Positions 1 through 11,418 of a DNA stretch of 64,000 bases are shown here, one piece after another (position 1 is the stretch's first letter; each line of letters opens with the position of its first letter). The stretch is from assembly GCA_036426205.1 (NCBI GenBank), contig CM071573.1:69367425-69431424 (forward strand). Reading direction: 5' to 3'. A program made the translations under genes and the position numbers. Under the pieces are notes generated by a model. The model did no database searches and was not told the origin of the DNA. It saw only the letters and a list, made by a program, of their open reading frames with translations. Source of the DNA: Ascaphus truei. Taxonomy: Eukaryota > Chordata > Amphibia > Anura > Ascaphidae.

Positions 1-55
1 AAATAGCCAACGCACCCCCTGTCCATACCCAATTAACCCCACCCATTACCCCACC

Positions 56-1075
56 CCCAATTATCCGCCCCCTCCGCCCCTCGTCCCCCCTCCCTCTCCG
101 CTCCCCCTCCTCCCCCCTCTCCGCTGCCCCCCTCTCCCTCCCCCTCCCTCACCCCCTCTCCCCACCCTCCCTCCCTCTCCTCCCCTATCCTTCGCCCCCC
201 CTCTGCTCCGCCCTCTGCCCCCCTTCCCCCCACCCCCCTCCCGCTCACCCCCCCTACCCCCATCCCGCCGCCCTTCCCCCTCCACCCTCCCCCTCCCCTC
301 CCCCTCCCCCCCCGTCTCCCCCCCTCCCTCCTCTCCCTCCTCCCCCCATCCTCCCTCCCCCCCCCTCCCCCCCAGAGTCCCCCCTCTCCCTCCCCCCCCT
401 CTCACCTCCCTCTCGCCCCTCCCTCCCTCCCTGACTGGAAACAAAAGAATCGCAATGTGGTTTCCATTTAAGGTAAAAATTGAAATAGTAAATGATGTAC
501 GATACTGGTTATATCAAAAGGGAAGGTTGCCAAGCTCTGAGCACCACTGTCTATCTACTGTCTGAACATTTTTCCCCTTCCGCTGATCGACTGTTAAAGA
601 ATCTAGATGATGGCTCCCCCCCCGACCCACCAAAAAGCACCCCCTCCCCTCCCCCCCATTCCCCCCTTCCCTTCCCCCCCCCTCACCCCCCCCCCTCCCC
701 CGTCACTATCCCTCACCCTCCTCCACCCCCCCCCCTCCCTCCCCCCCCACCAGGTCCCTCCCCCCCCCCTAAGTTATAAGTTATATGGTCAAAGCACAGT
801 TTATGGTTTAATTAAATACCCGCAATTGTACTAACTGCATCCCTCGTTTGGCGATAAACCAGAGGAAAAAGCACTAATTTTCTAGGTTGTAACACAAGTT
901 TCCAGCACTGTTATTTCTGTCCCCGGATTGTATAACCCACCCCCCCACGGGTCGAAGCTCTGATACCAAAATGTTTATGTTATCACCCCAACCGCAACCT
1001 AAACAATAGGCACCCCCCCTGTCCTTTACCTAAACCCCCCCCCCCCTCCACACCCTCCCTCCCTCCCCCCACGCC
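56..1075. repeat. C-rich polypyrimidine low-complexity blocks
   Basis: Three blocks of degenerate CCCTCC/CCCCTC sequence (about 56-432, 606-772 and 1005-1075) are separated by ordinary AT-balanced DNA. Apparent proline-, glycine- or arginine-rich reading frames here are artefacts of composition, with no domain or splice context. The blocks may be a real polypyrimidine satellite or poorly resolved sequence. No gene is visible in 1-1640. Confidence 0.85.
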
Positions 1076-1639
1076 AACCCTACGAGATCTTGAACCCCCA
1101 ACTCGATGCCCCAAACACAAAACCCTAACTAGCACTCCAATTGTGTAACTGACAAAATATGTAGGGTACATATTAAGCCTCCATACTCGACCCGGCTACC
1201 ATCCTGCCGCCTGAGAGGGCGACATACCCGGAACTCACCTCCACATGGCCTTTAATCCCAACACCTTCTAGTATAACTACCGTTTATATTTTAACTACGT
1301 AGGGCCCACTCAGAAGCTGTTTTCTTTGTTCTATCCTTTCCCAAAACCCCCTGGCTGATGCTGTCCCCAGCAGGACCCACCCTCCCCTCTCCATCCCAGT
1401 CCCGGTCCCTCCCCGTCCTCACCGTCCTCTCCCCTTGCCCCTGGGGGGACGACCCAGGTCGGTAAACACGGCCCCCAACAATCCTAAAGTAGTACTCAGC
1501 AGACCCTCGTTTTGGGAAAAGCGAGGCCCCCAGGTAGTGCCCGGACTATCTCTGATAAAATTCCCCTATGGCTAAGCAAATCCGCAATCAAATTGGTCTC
1601 CCTAATGGTAAGAGGCCTACAAACCACAGAAAAAAAAGA

Positions 1640-4600
1640 CATTAGCCTTCAAGAATGAATAAGTCTGGCGGAGATAATAATTTTCCCTCCAGGAGACGCA
1701 CTTTACTCCCAAGATCCCCCCGCCCAAACATTTCAAAATGCATTCCCCTTGGGGTTTTATATTTCCTCATTGCAGTCAAAAAAAATGGGATAGCAAATTC
1801 TATCCGCCAAGGAACCCCATTCCCTTTATCAAAACAGTCATCGATCCAGAGGGTAGATTTTTAGTGGTGTATGGTACATCTCTCGGGCACGGAAATCGTC
1901 TAGTCACCCTAGAATGCCCCGAATGAAAACCATACATATATCGGAAAAAGTGTTTAGAGGATCTGGACCCAAATACCTGTCATCAGTGATAGTGGGAGGA
2001 GACCTGAACATGGTTCCTAAAACCACCTTAAAGATAATCACTCATCCCAGCCGACCACACCCACCCCAATCCCTTAAGTTAAGGTGGAAAAATTCAGAGG
2101 ATACTAAGAATTTCCTTAATGGATATATGGAGAACCGCGCCTCAGGGCCAAAGAGATTTATTACGTTCTTCTCGCACTCACCAACTATTCTCGCATTGAT
2201 TCCTTCCTGGATCGCATGAACTTTTAGAGGCCGTCCGCGGCATCTGACATAGCCCAACACCTGTCCAGACCATGCGCCAGTCCCCTTAAACTCTATCGTT
2301 CCCCTTTGTAAAACATTTTCCTACAATTGGGAAGTTGAATGACAACAGACTATTAAATTGTCCATAGGTAGAGAGGAAGATCAAAAAGCCCCTTAAGGGT
2401 ACTTCACATAACAAACTTGGCACGGTTTCATCATCACCTGCTATACATGGGAAGCTCATAAAACACAATCTAGGTGATTTTTATCTCCGATTTGCCTTCC
2501 CATAAGAAAAAAACTCAGGCAAAACAAAAAGATCTACCCGAGAAAAATAACCATTTGGAACAACAACATAAATTAACTCCCTCAAAAAAATATATAAAGC
2601 ACTGACCTCCATCTGAAATGATTCAAAAACATTCACTAGAAAGTGTGGAAAAAGCCCTCAAATGGACTAATCAGAGATATTACGACAAAGGGTAACAAGC
2701 CATAGATTGGCTAGCTTTCTAAGCTAAGAGTTTGACAAAAGAGAATCCCAGATCACGGCGATAAGGAAGCAGGTCTGGGGAGTTGCTAACAATTAGAAGA
2801 AAATAGCGGACGAATTGCACTAAATTCGAATACTAACTTTACAATTGAAGACGCAAAAGGGGGCCTCAGAGTCTGCAAAGTCCGTAAAATCTTATACTTA
2901 CCTGGCTGACTTGATCTCCCCAAGTACGGAGGAAAGAAAATTCCCACCGTCAATCCCAAATCACTAAAAGAAGACTGATATCCGCAGTAAAAGGTCTCTA
3001 AAATATCCAAGCAACAGGCCCCGACGGCCTTTCTCCAATACCTATGACCATAGGTTTTTCTCCCATTCTTTGACCCCACACTTGCTGAGCCACTTTTCAA
3101 TTCATTCCTGGAAGGGAACCCTATCCCTCATCAATGTCCCTAGCTAATCGGCCATTATCCACAAAAGGGAGAGACCCAACACAGTGCGGAAGCTACAGGC
3201 CCATCTTCACTTCTAAACAACGACCTGAAACTTACATAAAATCTTGGCGAATCGGCTGAACCTCCATTTCTGCCAAGACGAATAAAACTGACACCAGGTA
3301 GTGTTTGTCCTAGGGTGCGTCAAGCCTCAGACAACAACCAGAAAGACTTTGACATATTGAACACGGCCACCTCACCACTCCAAGGCAATGTTTACTAATT
3401 TGATGCAAGAAGGCATTTGATGAATCATTGGCTTTTTCTTACAAACGTTGGAGAAATTCGGGCTTTAAACACATAACTTAAGAAGGAGTAAAGGCGCTGT
3501 ACCGAGAATCCGTCAGCAATAGTAAAACTGCCAGGAGGAAATTCTGATAGATTCCAAATACGAATGTACAAGACAGGGTTTGCCCTTGTCCCCCCTCCTC
3601 TTTGCTCTCACCATAGAACCTTTGGCGTCTAAAATTTAAGTAACATAAAAATTCCCTCCAGGGCATATAACATGGAAAAACACATTACAAAATAATCCAT
3701 CCCGTTCGCCTATGATATCATCCGAAGCTAGAAACCAAGCCCCAGGACCTTCCCTCCCTACAACCTCCAAAAGGAGCTTGAGGAACTTTTGGGGGCATAT
3801 CAGGATACAAAAGTAATAGTTATAAATCAGAGGCCCTAAATCTCAGCCTAACAAGAGCCAGAATTGAAATTAAATTAAAATAAACTTTGCATATAAATGT
3901 AGGCCCTCATACTTAAGATACCTGGGAGTGAATGTATCGAGACTACCCGTCACTATATCAATGTAACCCCCAGCTCTCTTGACAAATCAAAAAGGATTTT
4001 AGGCAAATGGGAAGATTACCAGATATCGTGGATCGGAAGGATGATTCTCGTCAAATGAATATGACTCCCAAGACTACTATATTTTTTGTTCAACCCTACC
4101 GGTCCATGGTTCCCCCCCCCCCGGCTCAGAGCTCAAAAAACATCCCAAACAAGAATTTTCCATTTTATATTTGGCAAGGCAAAAGACCAGAGTAGCCCGC
4201 TCAGTCTACTGCACCACGGGGAGAGGGGTGGCCTGGGAGTCCAGATATCCAAAAATACTATAAAAGGACCGTCCCACCTAAGCAAGCGGTACTATGGAAC
4301 CAGACCCAGCCCAAAACACTGGCTCCAAATGAACATTCCTACTCTAAAATGCCTTCGTCTGCCCGCATGCCTATGGGAGTATGGAAAGAGAAGACACTGC
4401 AACCGCGAACATTTAAATAAAAACGGCAAGACACCCTTGGGAAGTCCTGGCTAAAAAAACTAAACTTCAAATATAAACTCACTTCTAACGGGGTCACACT
4501 TACTCCAATATTTGATAATCCCCCCCCTAAATAGTATTCCCCCCCCGGGTGTTCGTCACCACATTGTTTACCCAACTAAAGTCAAAATGATACAGACATT

Positions 4601-5735
4601 GATGGACATAAATGTGTCCTAGGAAGTCTCTAGCTAACCGGGACCTAAAAGCAAAATAATAAGATCCCGATTTGGATGCGTTTAAGTACCTCCAATTAGA
4701 CACTTCTCCCAAAAGGTATCTCAAACCCGGAATTTTTCCCCTTCCCCACTAGATTCGATTGATTATTGCAGGCCCGATTAACAAATGGGACTAATCTCCA
4801 AGATTACTCGGAAATGGAAACAAGGGAGGGAGCCTCCTCAGCATGATTACATTCTTCCATGTGCCGCTGACCTGATATAAACTATTGAGGAGGAAGGATT
4901 GGGAGAAATCTGGGATCGGCCACAGAGACTCCATCGTACCACCACAAAGGGAAAATATTTATAAGGTACTCTTCACTGGACCTCCCCAGCGAGACTAAAC
5001 AATCTCCCTGGCATCGGATCTGTGCTGGAGAGGCTGTGGTCAAAGGGGGAACATGGTCCAGATATGTGTGGACATGTCATAAATTATAAAACTGACACGG
5101 TCCAATTTAATAAAAGAGGTCACATACTCGAGCTACCCATTGAGGCTCCCGCTGGACCTCACTACCTACTGCCAGACCAACTGAAGGAAATTGGGTCGTC
5201 CAACTAGGAAATTTATCTCCTTTATTCTCAACACGGCAAGATGTGAAATAGTCGTCTTCCTGGAAGAAGGTAGCCCCCCTACTAAGGAATGATAAAAAAA
5301 AGACTCAAACGAATGATGCTTATGGAAAAGCTTACGGCCTACCTAAAGCAAAAAGCTAATTCATTCGAAAGAGTGTGGGAACCGTGGCTGTCACTATAGG
5401 ACGAGGGTCCCACTCGGGTCAAAACAGGACCCCCCCCCCCCCCTGGAGACCTACCACCCCCAAAAACTGGGACGCAGGACGCCCAGAAGAAGGAATTCCC
5501 CCCCCCCCCCCTGTTCCCCCCCCCCTCCCCATACAGGTTCCCCCTCTCCCTTTCCCCCACTTTGGTACTATACCAAGCTTCCCCCTCTTGGGAAGTGCTC
5601 CTTATGGGCAAGCTGCCTTGCCTCTCCCCCTACAAAAATTGAAAATGGCGTTATGTATTGGGATGAAAAATGTTGTCATTTGTATTCATGTAACCTACCC
5701 AATAAAAAAGTTTGGAAAAAAAAAATAAAAAAAAG
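1640..5735 (+). mobile_element. Decayed L1-clade LINE, ORF2 and 3' tail
   Basis: Frame-shifting translation of the plus strand gives the hallmarks of an L1/Tx1-type ORF2 in the right order. An apurinic endonuclease-like stretch (VIDPEGRFLVVYG, about 1835-1880) is followed by GGDLNMVP (about 2000). Reverse transcriptase pieces follow: a YRPI-type motif near 3190, a cPLSPLLFAL-like box near 3590, and a degenerate F-A-D-D-like site near 3708. The C-terminal region resembles RPSPKHWLQM (about 4300). The element ends with AATAAAAAAG and an A-rich tail at about 5700-5735. Stops and frameshifts occur throughout, so it is dead. Poly-C runs at 4115, 5431 and 5501 are unusual inserts. Confidence 0.8.
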
Positions 5736-6204
5736 TAGCAATCCCTCTATTGAAAGTCCCAGCTATTTGGGAAATATAAATCTCTGCCACTGCCTCGAGC
5801 CAAGGAAGGGAATGTGTTTTTAATGCACAGCGTTCGCCTCGGTGATTGGTTGCCAAAGCCGGTGGCCATGTGGTTTAGCAAGACTTGCTGGTGATTTTTC
5901 TTCTGAACTGCAGGGGACAGAGCACCGTACTTCTGTCTCTGTTGCTTGCCTTCATTGACACCCCCCCATGGAGTCAGCTTAATTGAGGGTTACTCCTCCC
6001 CCTCCACCCAGTTTAACAAAGACGACTCCAGCAGTCCTGGTTTTGCCGTCTTGTGCTTGTTGGGAAAACTCCATACACTTGAAACCCCACCAAAGCCGGA
6101 GTCTGTCATTTTTAGCCAGGTCTGAAGCCGTGGCAATGTGAGTAAAGCGTAAAGCCACCAGCTCTGAAAACCACGACACTAGGACTTTAACCAAACTCCT
6201 CTGC

Positions 6205-6366
6205 TTCCAAGTCAGTGTCAGCTCCTTGTGACCTTGGGCACGTCACTTTATTTCCCAGGGTCTCTGGCACCAAATATCTGTTGTACATGGCTGTGTACCA
6301 TGTGCTATATTGTAATTATGAAGCACTTTGAGTCCCATTGGGAGAAAAGCGCTGTATGAAGTAAAA
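6205..6366 (-). mobile_element. SINE/MIR-like fragment
   Basis: It contains a CTTGGGCACGTCACTT block and a block reading CTCCCAATGGGACTCAAAG on the minus strand. Both blocks match the interrupted element at 47.8-48.36 kb in inverse orientation. The layout resembles MIR/L2-tailed SINEs. The family name is inference; the match between the two in-window copies is seen directly. Confidence 0.55.
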
Positions 6367-6433
6367 CATTTTTTTATCACTGTAGTTCTCGTTAGATACA
6401 CATCCTGTGTATTTAGGACTGTCTTCATGTAGG

Positions 6434-6587
6434 GTAAGGGTAGCCAACGCCATTCCTCAAGAGCAACCAACAGATCAAGTTTTGAGGCTATCCCTGCTTC
6501 AGCACAGGTGGCTCAGAAACTCAGTCTTCAACGGAGCCTTTGAGCCACTTGTTGGTGGCCCTTGAGAACGGGAGTCAACCACTCCTG
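6434..6587. mobile_element. hAT-type hairpin MITE, family A (diverged copy)
   Basis: It carries the family A body: a CCTCAAG-like start, then GGCTATCCCTGCTTCAGCAC, GGTGGCTCAG, the inverse arm, and a GTTGGTGGCCCTTGAGAAC-like end. The termini are too diverged to score target-site duplications. Confidence 0.75.
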
Positions 6588-7529
6588 GCCTAAGGTGTTC
6601 AAATTCCCAGTGCGGAATACATTTAAAAAAAAAAAAATCATATCTATATATATATATATTTTATTTTTTTCTTCTAGAATGCGAGCACAATGTAATTGGG
6701 TTCACACAACCTGTTGGGGGGTCTTAAGGACTGGAGTTTACCCCCCCCCCCCTTTTCTATGGAGGTCGAGACTTCTCACTAAAGTGTGTTTATTGCAGCG
6801 AGATAGTGCGCAAGAAGAGGGAACTTTCTAGACGAAGCTGCTTGGAATGTAGTTGTGTTCACAAAGTCATTGGGAGCATGTATGCTTTTAAACTGCGGTC
6901 ACCCATCTGCCCCAGCAATCTTTCTGATTGCAAAACAAATATTCTATGCTTTCATAGCCCCAAGCAGCCGCGCTTCCTGCGCACATTTACAGCTACAAAT
7001 CCACATTACGTTTTTATTAACCTTGTACTAAGAATTAGTCAAATAAGCATTTAAACCAGTACAATTTTATAGTCTCATTTCCCCTTAAGAGACTTAATCC
7101 AACTTTTCTAAGTTTGTTCCTAACCCTCCATCTGTCATGTCTTTTCCAGTGGACTAATTTGTATAAAAATGGTCTGATTTTGCTTTGCGGATTCATTATT
7201 TTGAAGATAGACCCTTTCAGCGGGTACCTATACTACCAATGTTATCCTGCGTCCTCTGTATTTCCTCCCAAGCAGAGTGAAAACAGGAAACAAAACATTG
7301 ATGTAGTTCAGTGTTTCACGGCCGGGGTTCCGTGGCACCTCGGGGTTCCGCAAGAGGCTCAAACGGGTGCTGCGCCATTTCCCCCATCTCCCAGTGCGGG
7401 GCAGTTTCCTCTGTCGTGATAGGCTGCTGCTAGGTAGTGCAGCCAATCAGGAGGAGTGTCTGTGGGGTGTGTCCAAGTAGAGGAGGCAGCAGCATGGACC
7501 TGAGAGAGGTGAGGCTGTGTGTGTCTGTC

Positions 7530-7606
7530 CTATGTGTATTTGTTCTGTCAGTGTGTGTGTGTGTGTGTGTGTGTCTGTCAGTGTGTGTGTGTCCTATGTG
7601 TATTTG

Positions 7607-7643
<37 letters not shown>

Positions 7644-7692
7644 TGCCCTATGTGTATTTGTTCTGTCAGTGTGTGTGTGTGTGTGTGTGTCT
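7530..7692 (+). repeat. (TG)n compound microsatellite
   Basis: Long TG runs are interrupted three times by a CCTATGTGTATTTGTTCTG-type spacer, so the array is a higher-order repeat of about 70-80 bp. Valine/cysteine- or threonine/histidine-rich frames across it are artefacts. Confidence 0.95.
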
Positions 7693-8131
7693 GCCCTATG
7701 CGTATTTGAAATGGGGACGGCACTCTGGGGCATCTGTAAACAAAAGTTAAAGATATATTTGGGTGGACAAAAATATATGAAACTTAGGAGCCAGAGGTTT
7801 AAGGGATTTGTTGATCAAAGAGGTTGTGGGGGCAGCATGTTTAGGGGGAATGTGGAGCAGGCGGGAGGTAGTTTCTCTGGGCAGGACATGCACTCCGACG
7901 CGCGCTCGCACACACAGACACACATTTCCACTCTGACAGACACTCATGGGGTGTGTGTCTCATGTCTCAAAACGGCATAATTTGATTTGGCCTAAATTGA
8001 AGTTTCGTACACTGGAGAGAAAGTGCTTTGCTTGTAATAGCAAAAAAAAAAAAAAAAATTACAAATCATTTAAGGCAGGTGATTTTGTGTAATGAAATAT
8101 TTTTTTATTAAAAAAAAAATTATATATATAT

Positions 8132-8500
8132 GTAGTAACCAGGGAAATTCTGATAACAGAAGACAGCACACCGCAATAGTAGTCCAAAAAATGTGTATTG
8201 TTAACACAGGGCCGCCAACGTTTCGGTCCTCGTAGAGGGACCTTCCTCAGGGCAGTGCATAAGTGACTGATCCAAGCACCCATATATACCACGGCCCCTG
8301 ACCACGGGCGGTGGGGATGTATAAAATCACCTGAAAACCAGGTGTTAGGAGTATATATGGGGTGCTTGGATCAGTCCTGTGCCCTGCCCTGAGAGGTCCC
8401 TCTACGCGGACCGAAACGTTGGCGGCCTGTGTTTCCAATACACATTTTTGAACTACTATTCGGTGTGCTGTCTTCTGTTATCAGGATTTCCCGTTACTAC
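8132..8500. mobile_element. Long hairpin element with hammerhead-like boxes
   Basis: Arms at about 8132-8289 and 8353-8500 are near-perfect inverted repeats around a loop of about 60 bases. The ends read GTAGTAAC and sit beside TA-rich DNA on the left. Each arm holds a short stem followed by CCGAAACGTTGG: minus strand at 8209-8255 and plus strand at 8383-8428. The minus-strand box reads CTGAGGA, then GGTCC paired with GGACC, then GAAA, which resembles a hammerhead core with one extra A. It is probably a non-autonomous retroelement or PLE terminal repeat in head-to-head form. Family assignment is inference. Confidence 0.6.
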
Positions 8501-8579
8501 AATGTCTATACTTTCACTACTATGGGACAAGCATCTGCCTTCTGATAAACGTGAGTGCAAATCTCCATACCAATGACTC

Positions 8580-8604
8580 TATATTATATATATATATATC
8601 TATA

Positions 8605-8647
<43 letters not shown>
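8580..8647. repeat. (TA)n microsatellite
   Basis: An uninterrupted TA/TATC run lies about 80 bases beyond the right arm of the hairpin element, a common neighbour of the hairpin and PLE-like repeats in this window. Confidence 0.95.
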
Positions 8648-8649
<2 letters not shown>

Positions 8650-9125
8650 TCGGGATACTTAAAGCTTTGATTTGGTAAGAATTGCATTTTTCACTTATCA
8701 CTTACACTTTGTTCCAATCCTTTCCCCAGTATGGCAGGTTTCCATTGTTTACTTTGAGCATGTTTGCATACAGAACGCCTGCCCTTGTAGACCTATTGCA
8801 TGGGATGTCCCATATCCTTCCACACCGACTCTCTGCTTTTGGGGTTGCTCTGGGGCAAGGAATACATTTTCATTCAGATCCCCCGCTTGTGGTTTTGTAG
8901 CTGAGGGACTTTTTCATTGGCCAAACGGAGAGATGCCGATGATGAGGAAGGGATACATTTAGGTTAGTGATTTAATTCCTTCCTGGACCGTTGTGGTTTC
9001 CCAGTCTGCTTGTCACATTGTGATAAATTGACTTCCTTGACAAGTTGTGATCTTGGAGCTCTGCTGCTTCTTGCTGACTCTTTGCTGGATGATAACGCTG
9101 ACTGTTCTTTCTCTTTCTTTCCTAG

Positions 9126-9213
9126 GCCCTGCTGAACACTCAGAACAAGCTGAGAACCCTCGTTCCCAATTTCACGTTCAACTTGGGTTTCTCAGGGAAG
9201 TTCTATCACACAG
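9126..9213 (+). CDS. NDST2: NDST2 internal exon (first in window)
   Basis: The exon follows a strong pyrimidine tract and cag-type acceptor and ends at CACACAG|gt. It is read in phase 0 and gives 29 codons, including [17 protein letters not shown], then leaves one base (phase 1). This segment belongs to the N-deacetylase half of NDST enzymes, which remove acetyl groups from N-acetylglucosamine of nascent heparan sulfate in the Golgi before N-sulfation. About 335 upstream residues of a typical 883-residue protein, including the signal anchor, are not found in the 9 kb to the left and must lie beyond the window. Confidence 0.93.
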
Positions 9214-9787
9214 GTATAGTTCTTATTGTTTAAAGTGTTCTGTAAAGGAGGGAGGGTTGCTTATTGGATATGCACGTTGATGTCTCAGATGGCATTGCCG
9301 TAAAGTTTTGTTAAGCACATATAACACTTCAAAGATCTGAAAATCACACTTCTAGTTTAGTGGAAGTGAAATCTTGGAAGTGTGGTAACGGAGCTACTAC
9401 ACCAAACCACAAATAGCCTCTAAAACCGCAGTGTGACCGTAATATGGGAAGAGACGCTTATCGTCCATAGATGTCCAGCTGCAGTTTTTTGTTGCTTCAC
9501 TATTTCCCCAGCGTTTATTTTTTTCTTCTTTAAATTGTCCTTCTGGTGTAAAAGTTTTTTCCTAGCGAAAATGGTTCTAGGCTGCAATGGTGTTAAAAAG
9601 CACCCGTCAAGAAAAGGCCCCCCGCATGCACAGCCCGGAGATGAGGCTGTTACAGAGTCCTTTTTGCATTCCAATAAGTGAAGCCCCCTTTTATCACAAA
9701 CAAGGTAGATTCTGCTATCCTGATCCACTTACTGTAACTGCATTCCGAACCAAGCTAAATGGGAAATGTTACCTTTTCCAAGTGTAA

Positions 9788-10175
9788 GGCTGCGTCCATG
9801 GAAGGACGGGCAGCGCTCAGCCGCGCGGACGCTCCGCGCTGAGCCCCGGCATCCTCAATGAGGATGTCTTTAGAGGGGGCTCACGCGAGCGTCCGCAGGC
9901 GTGCTGAGGAGTTGGATTTTTCAGCCGACAGCCACAGCTGTTTTTCAGCACGCTGTCGGCTGAAAACCTCCAAGCACAGCACAGCAGCGTCAACGTCACG
10001 GCGCCGTGATGTTGACGTCGGTGCATCGCGAGCTATTGGCCCAGCGACATCACTGCCCCGCCTCCCTATCGCACACGCTGGCTCGTCTGCATGTGCATGA
10101 AATCGCACAGGCTTCAGCCGTCGAGCCTCAGCGTCAGCGCGGTTCAGCACTGCTCCCCCCTCTATGGACGCAGCC
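9788..10175. mobile_element. PIF/Harbinger-like MITE, TAA duplication
   Basis: Terminal inverted repeats GGCTGCGTCCATGGA and (T)CTATGGACGCAGCC are flanked by identical TAA on both sides (9785-9787 and 10176-10178). A three-base TWA-type target duplication with GG-starting termini is typical of PIF/Harbinger. The interior is GC-rich, forms further inverted repeats and encodes nothing. It lies in the NDST2 intron. Confidence 0.75.
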
Positions 10176-10483
10176 TAAGTGTAACTTTGTAAGAAGATAA
10201 AGCGCAGAGCTGCTTTGGCAGGTTCATCATACAGTGTCTGTAACAGCAGTAGTGTTGCGTGGGCTGTGACTGCAGCAAAATAAAAGGGATGCTGGAGAAT
10301 TAATGGGGCATTTCTGATTCCTTTTCTTGCCAGAGGGTCTCTGGGTATAATTGTTTTTTAGCTGCTCAGCATATTGTATAGTGCTGCTGCCTAATTAGTG
10401 ATTCCTCTGTACATTACCGTGTGCATATTTGCAATCTCGCAGGATGGGGACTCCGGGTTGGAATGCACCAAGTCTGGCTGTGC

Positions 10484-10707
10484 CTATGAGTGGCCAACTC
10501 CAGTCTTCAAGGGCCAGCAACAGGTCAGGTTTTAAGGATATCCCAGCTTCAGCACAGGTGGCTCAATCAGAGGCTGTCTTCGACCGAGCCTCTGATTGAG
10601 CCACCTGTGCTGAAGCAGGGCTTGATTGAGCCACCTGTGCTACAGCAGGAATATCCTGAAAACCCGACCTGTTGGTGGCCCTTGAGGGCTGGAGTTGGCG
10701 ACTCCTG
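10484..10707. mobile_element. hAT-type hairpin MITE, family A
   Basis: The two arms (GGTTTTAAGGATATCCC... and the inverse ending CTTGAGGGCTGGAGTTGG) face each other. The right arm has an extra tandem copy of a roughly 30-bp unit around TGATTGAGCCACCTGTGCT. It lies 70 bases upstream of the next NDST2 exon. Confidence 0.85.
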
Positions 10708-10778
10708 CTCTAAGGTAAGCGATGTGAGATATCGGTGTCGTTTTAAACAATGCTCTGCGTCTCTTCTCCCTTTCCCAG

Positions 10779-10933
10779 GCACCGATGAGGAGGATGAGGG
10801 GGACGACATGCTTCTCCAGCACAGGAAGGACTTCTGGTGGTTTCCCCACATGTGGAGCCACATGCAGCCCCACTTATTCCACAATGTCACTGTCCTTGCA
10901 GAGCAGATGAAGCTCAATAAGCTGTTTGCTCAG
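10779..10933 (+). CDS. NDST2: NDST2 exon with deacetylase HxxxH
   Basis: The acceptor tttcccag|GC completes a glycine codon with the preceding exon, and the exon ends CTCAG|gtaag in phase 0. It encodes 52 residues (30-81 of the visible fragment), including an acidic DEEDEGDD patch and [14 protein letters not shown]. The two histidines spaced by three in SHMQPH correspond to the metal-binding pair of the N-deacetylase site in the family. N in HNVTV is a possible N-glycosylation site. No frame break. Confidence 0.95.
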
Positions 10934-11141
10934 GTAAGGACCATATCGCTATTGTATGGGCAGTTCCAAAACCTCCTTGCCCGAACATGCTGTATAAACC
11001 CTGCAACCCCCCCGGGCATCAGTCAGCGGTCACACTCTGTAATGTGCCGGTTTCAGAAGTCAGACGATATATCGTTCTGATATGTTAGGTAATATATTAG
11101 CACTAATAGAGGATGGTACCTTGTTGGCTCCTAGAGAAGGT

Positions 11142-11339
11142 CAGGGGTGCCCAACTCCAGTCTTCAATCCCACCCAACAGGTCAGGCTTTTAGATATCCC
11201 AGTTGAAGACTGAGACTCTGATTGAGCCACCTGTGTTGAAGCAGGGACTGATTGAGCCACCTGTGCTGAAGCAGGACTGATTGAGCCACCTGTGCTGAAG
11301 CAGGGATATCCTGAACTGGACTGGAGTTGAGAACCCCTG
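11142..11339. mobile_element. hAT-type hairpin MITE, family A, expanded arm
   Basis: It starts CAGGGGTGCCCAACTCCAG and ends GGAGTTGAGAACCCCTG. The right arm contains three tandem ~30-bp units around TGATTGAGCCACCTGTG. No clear eight-base duplication remains. Confidence 0.85.
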
Positions 11340-11378
11340 GAATAGACCAACAAAAGTAAGGTAGAAAGGGTTAAAGAG

Positions 11379-11418
11379 TGCAAGCTTTCGAGACCACAAA
11401 GGTCCCCCCTTCAGGCAG
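11379..11418 (-). ncRNA. Hammerhead-like box (remnant)
   Basis: On the minus strand the order is CCTGAAGG, a stem GGACC...GGTC, then TCGAAAGCTTGCA. Order and spacing resemble the CTGANGA / stem II / GAAA arrangement of hammerhead ribozymes found in Penelope-like elements. The CTGANGA box is altered and stem I is not evident, so activity is unlikely. It abuts the MITE at 11142-11339. Confidence 0.3.

Noticed and set aside
33..444. Glycine/arginine/glutamate-rich frames on the minus strand
   Set aside because: Pure consequence of C/T-rich plus strand; no start context, splice sites or homology.
7430..7980. Long Cys/Val- and Thr/His-rich frames
   Set aside because: They translate the TG microsatellite in all phases.
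10490..11080. A 196-codon frame as a complete small gene
   Set aside because: It joins a MITE to one real NDST2 exon and intron; phase and family match show only 10779-10933 is coding.
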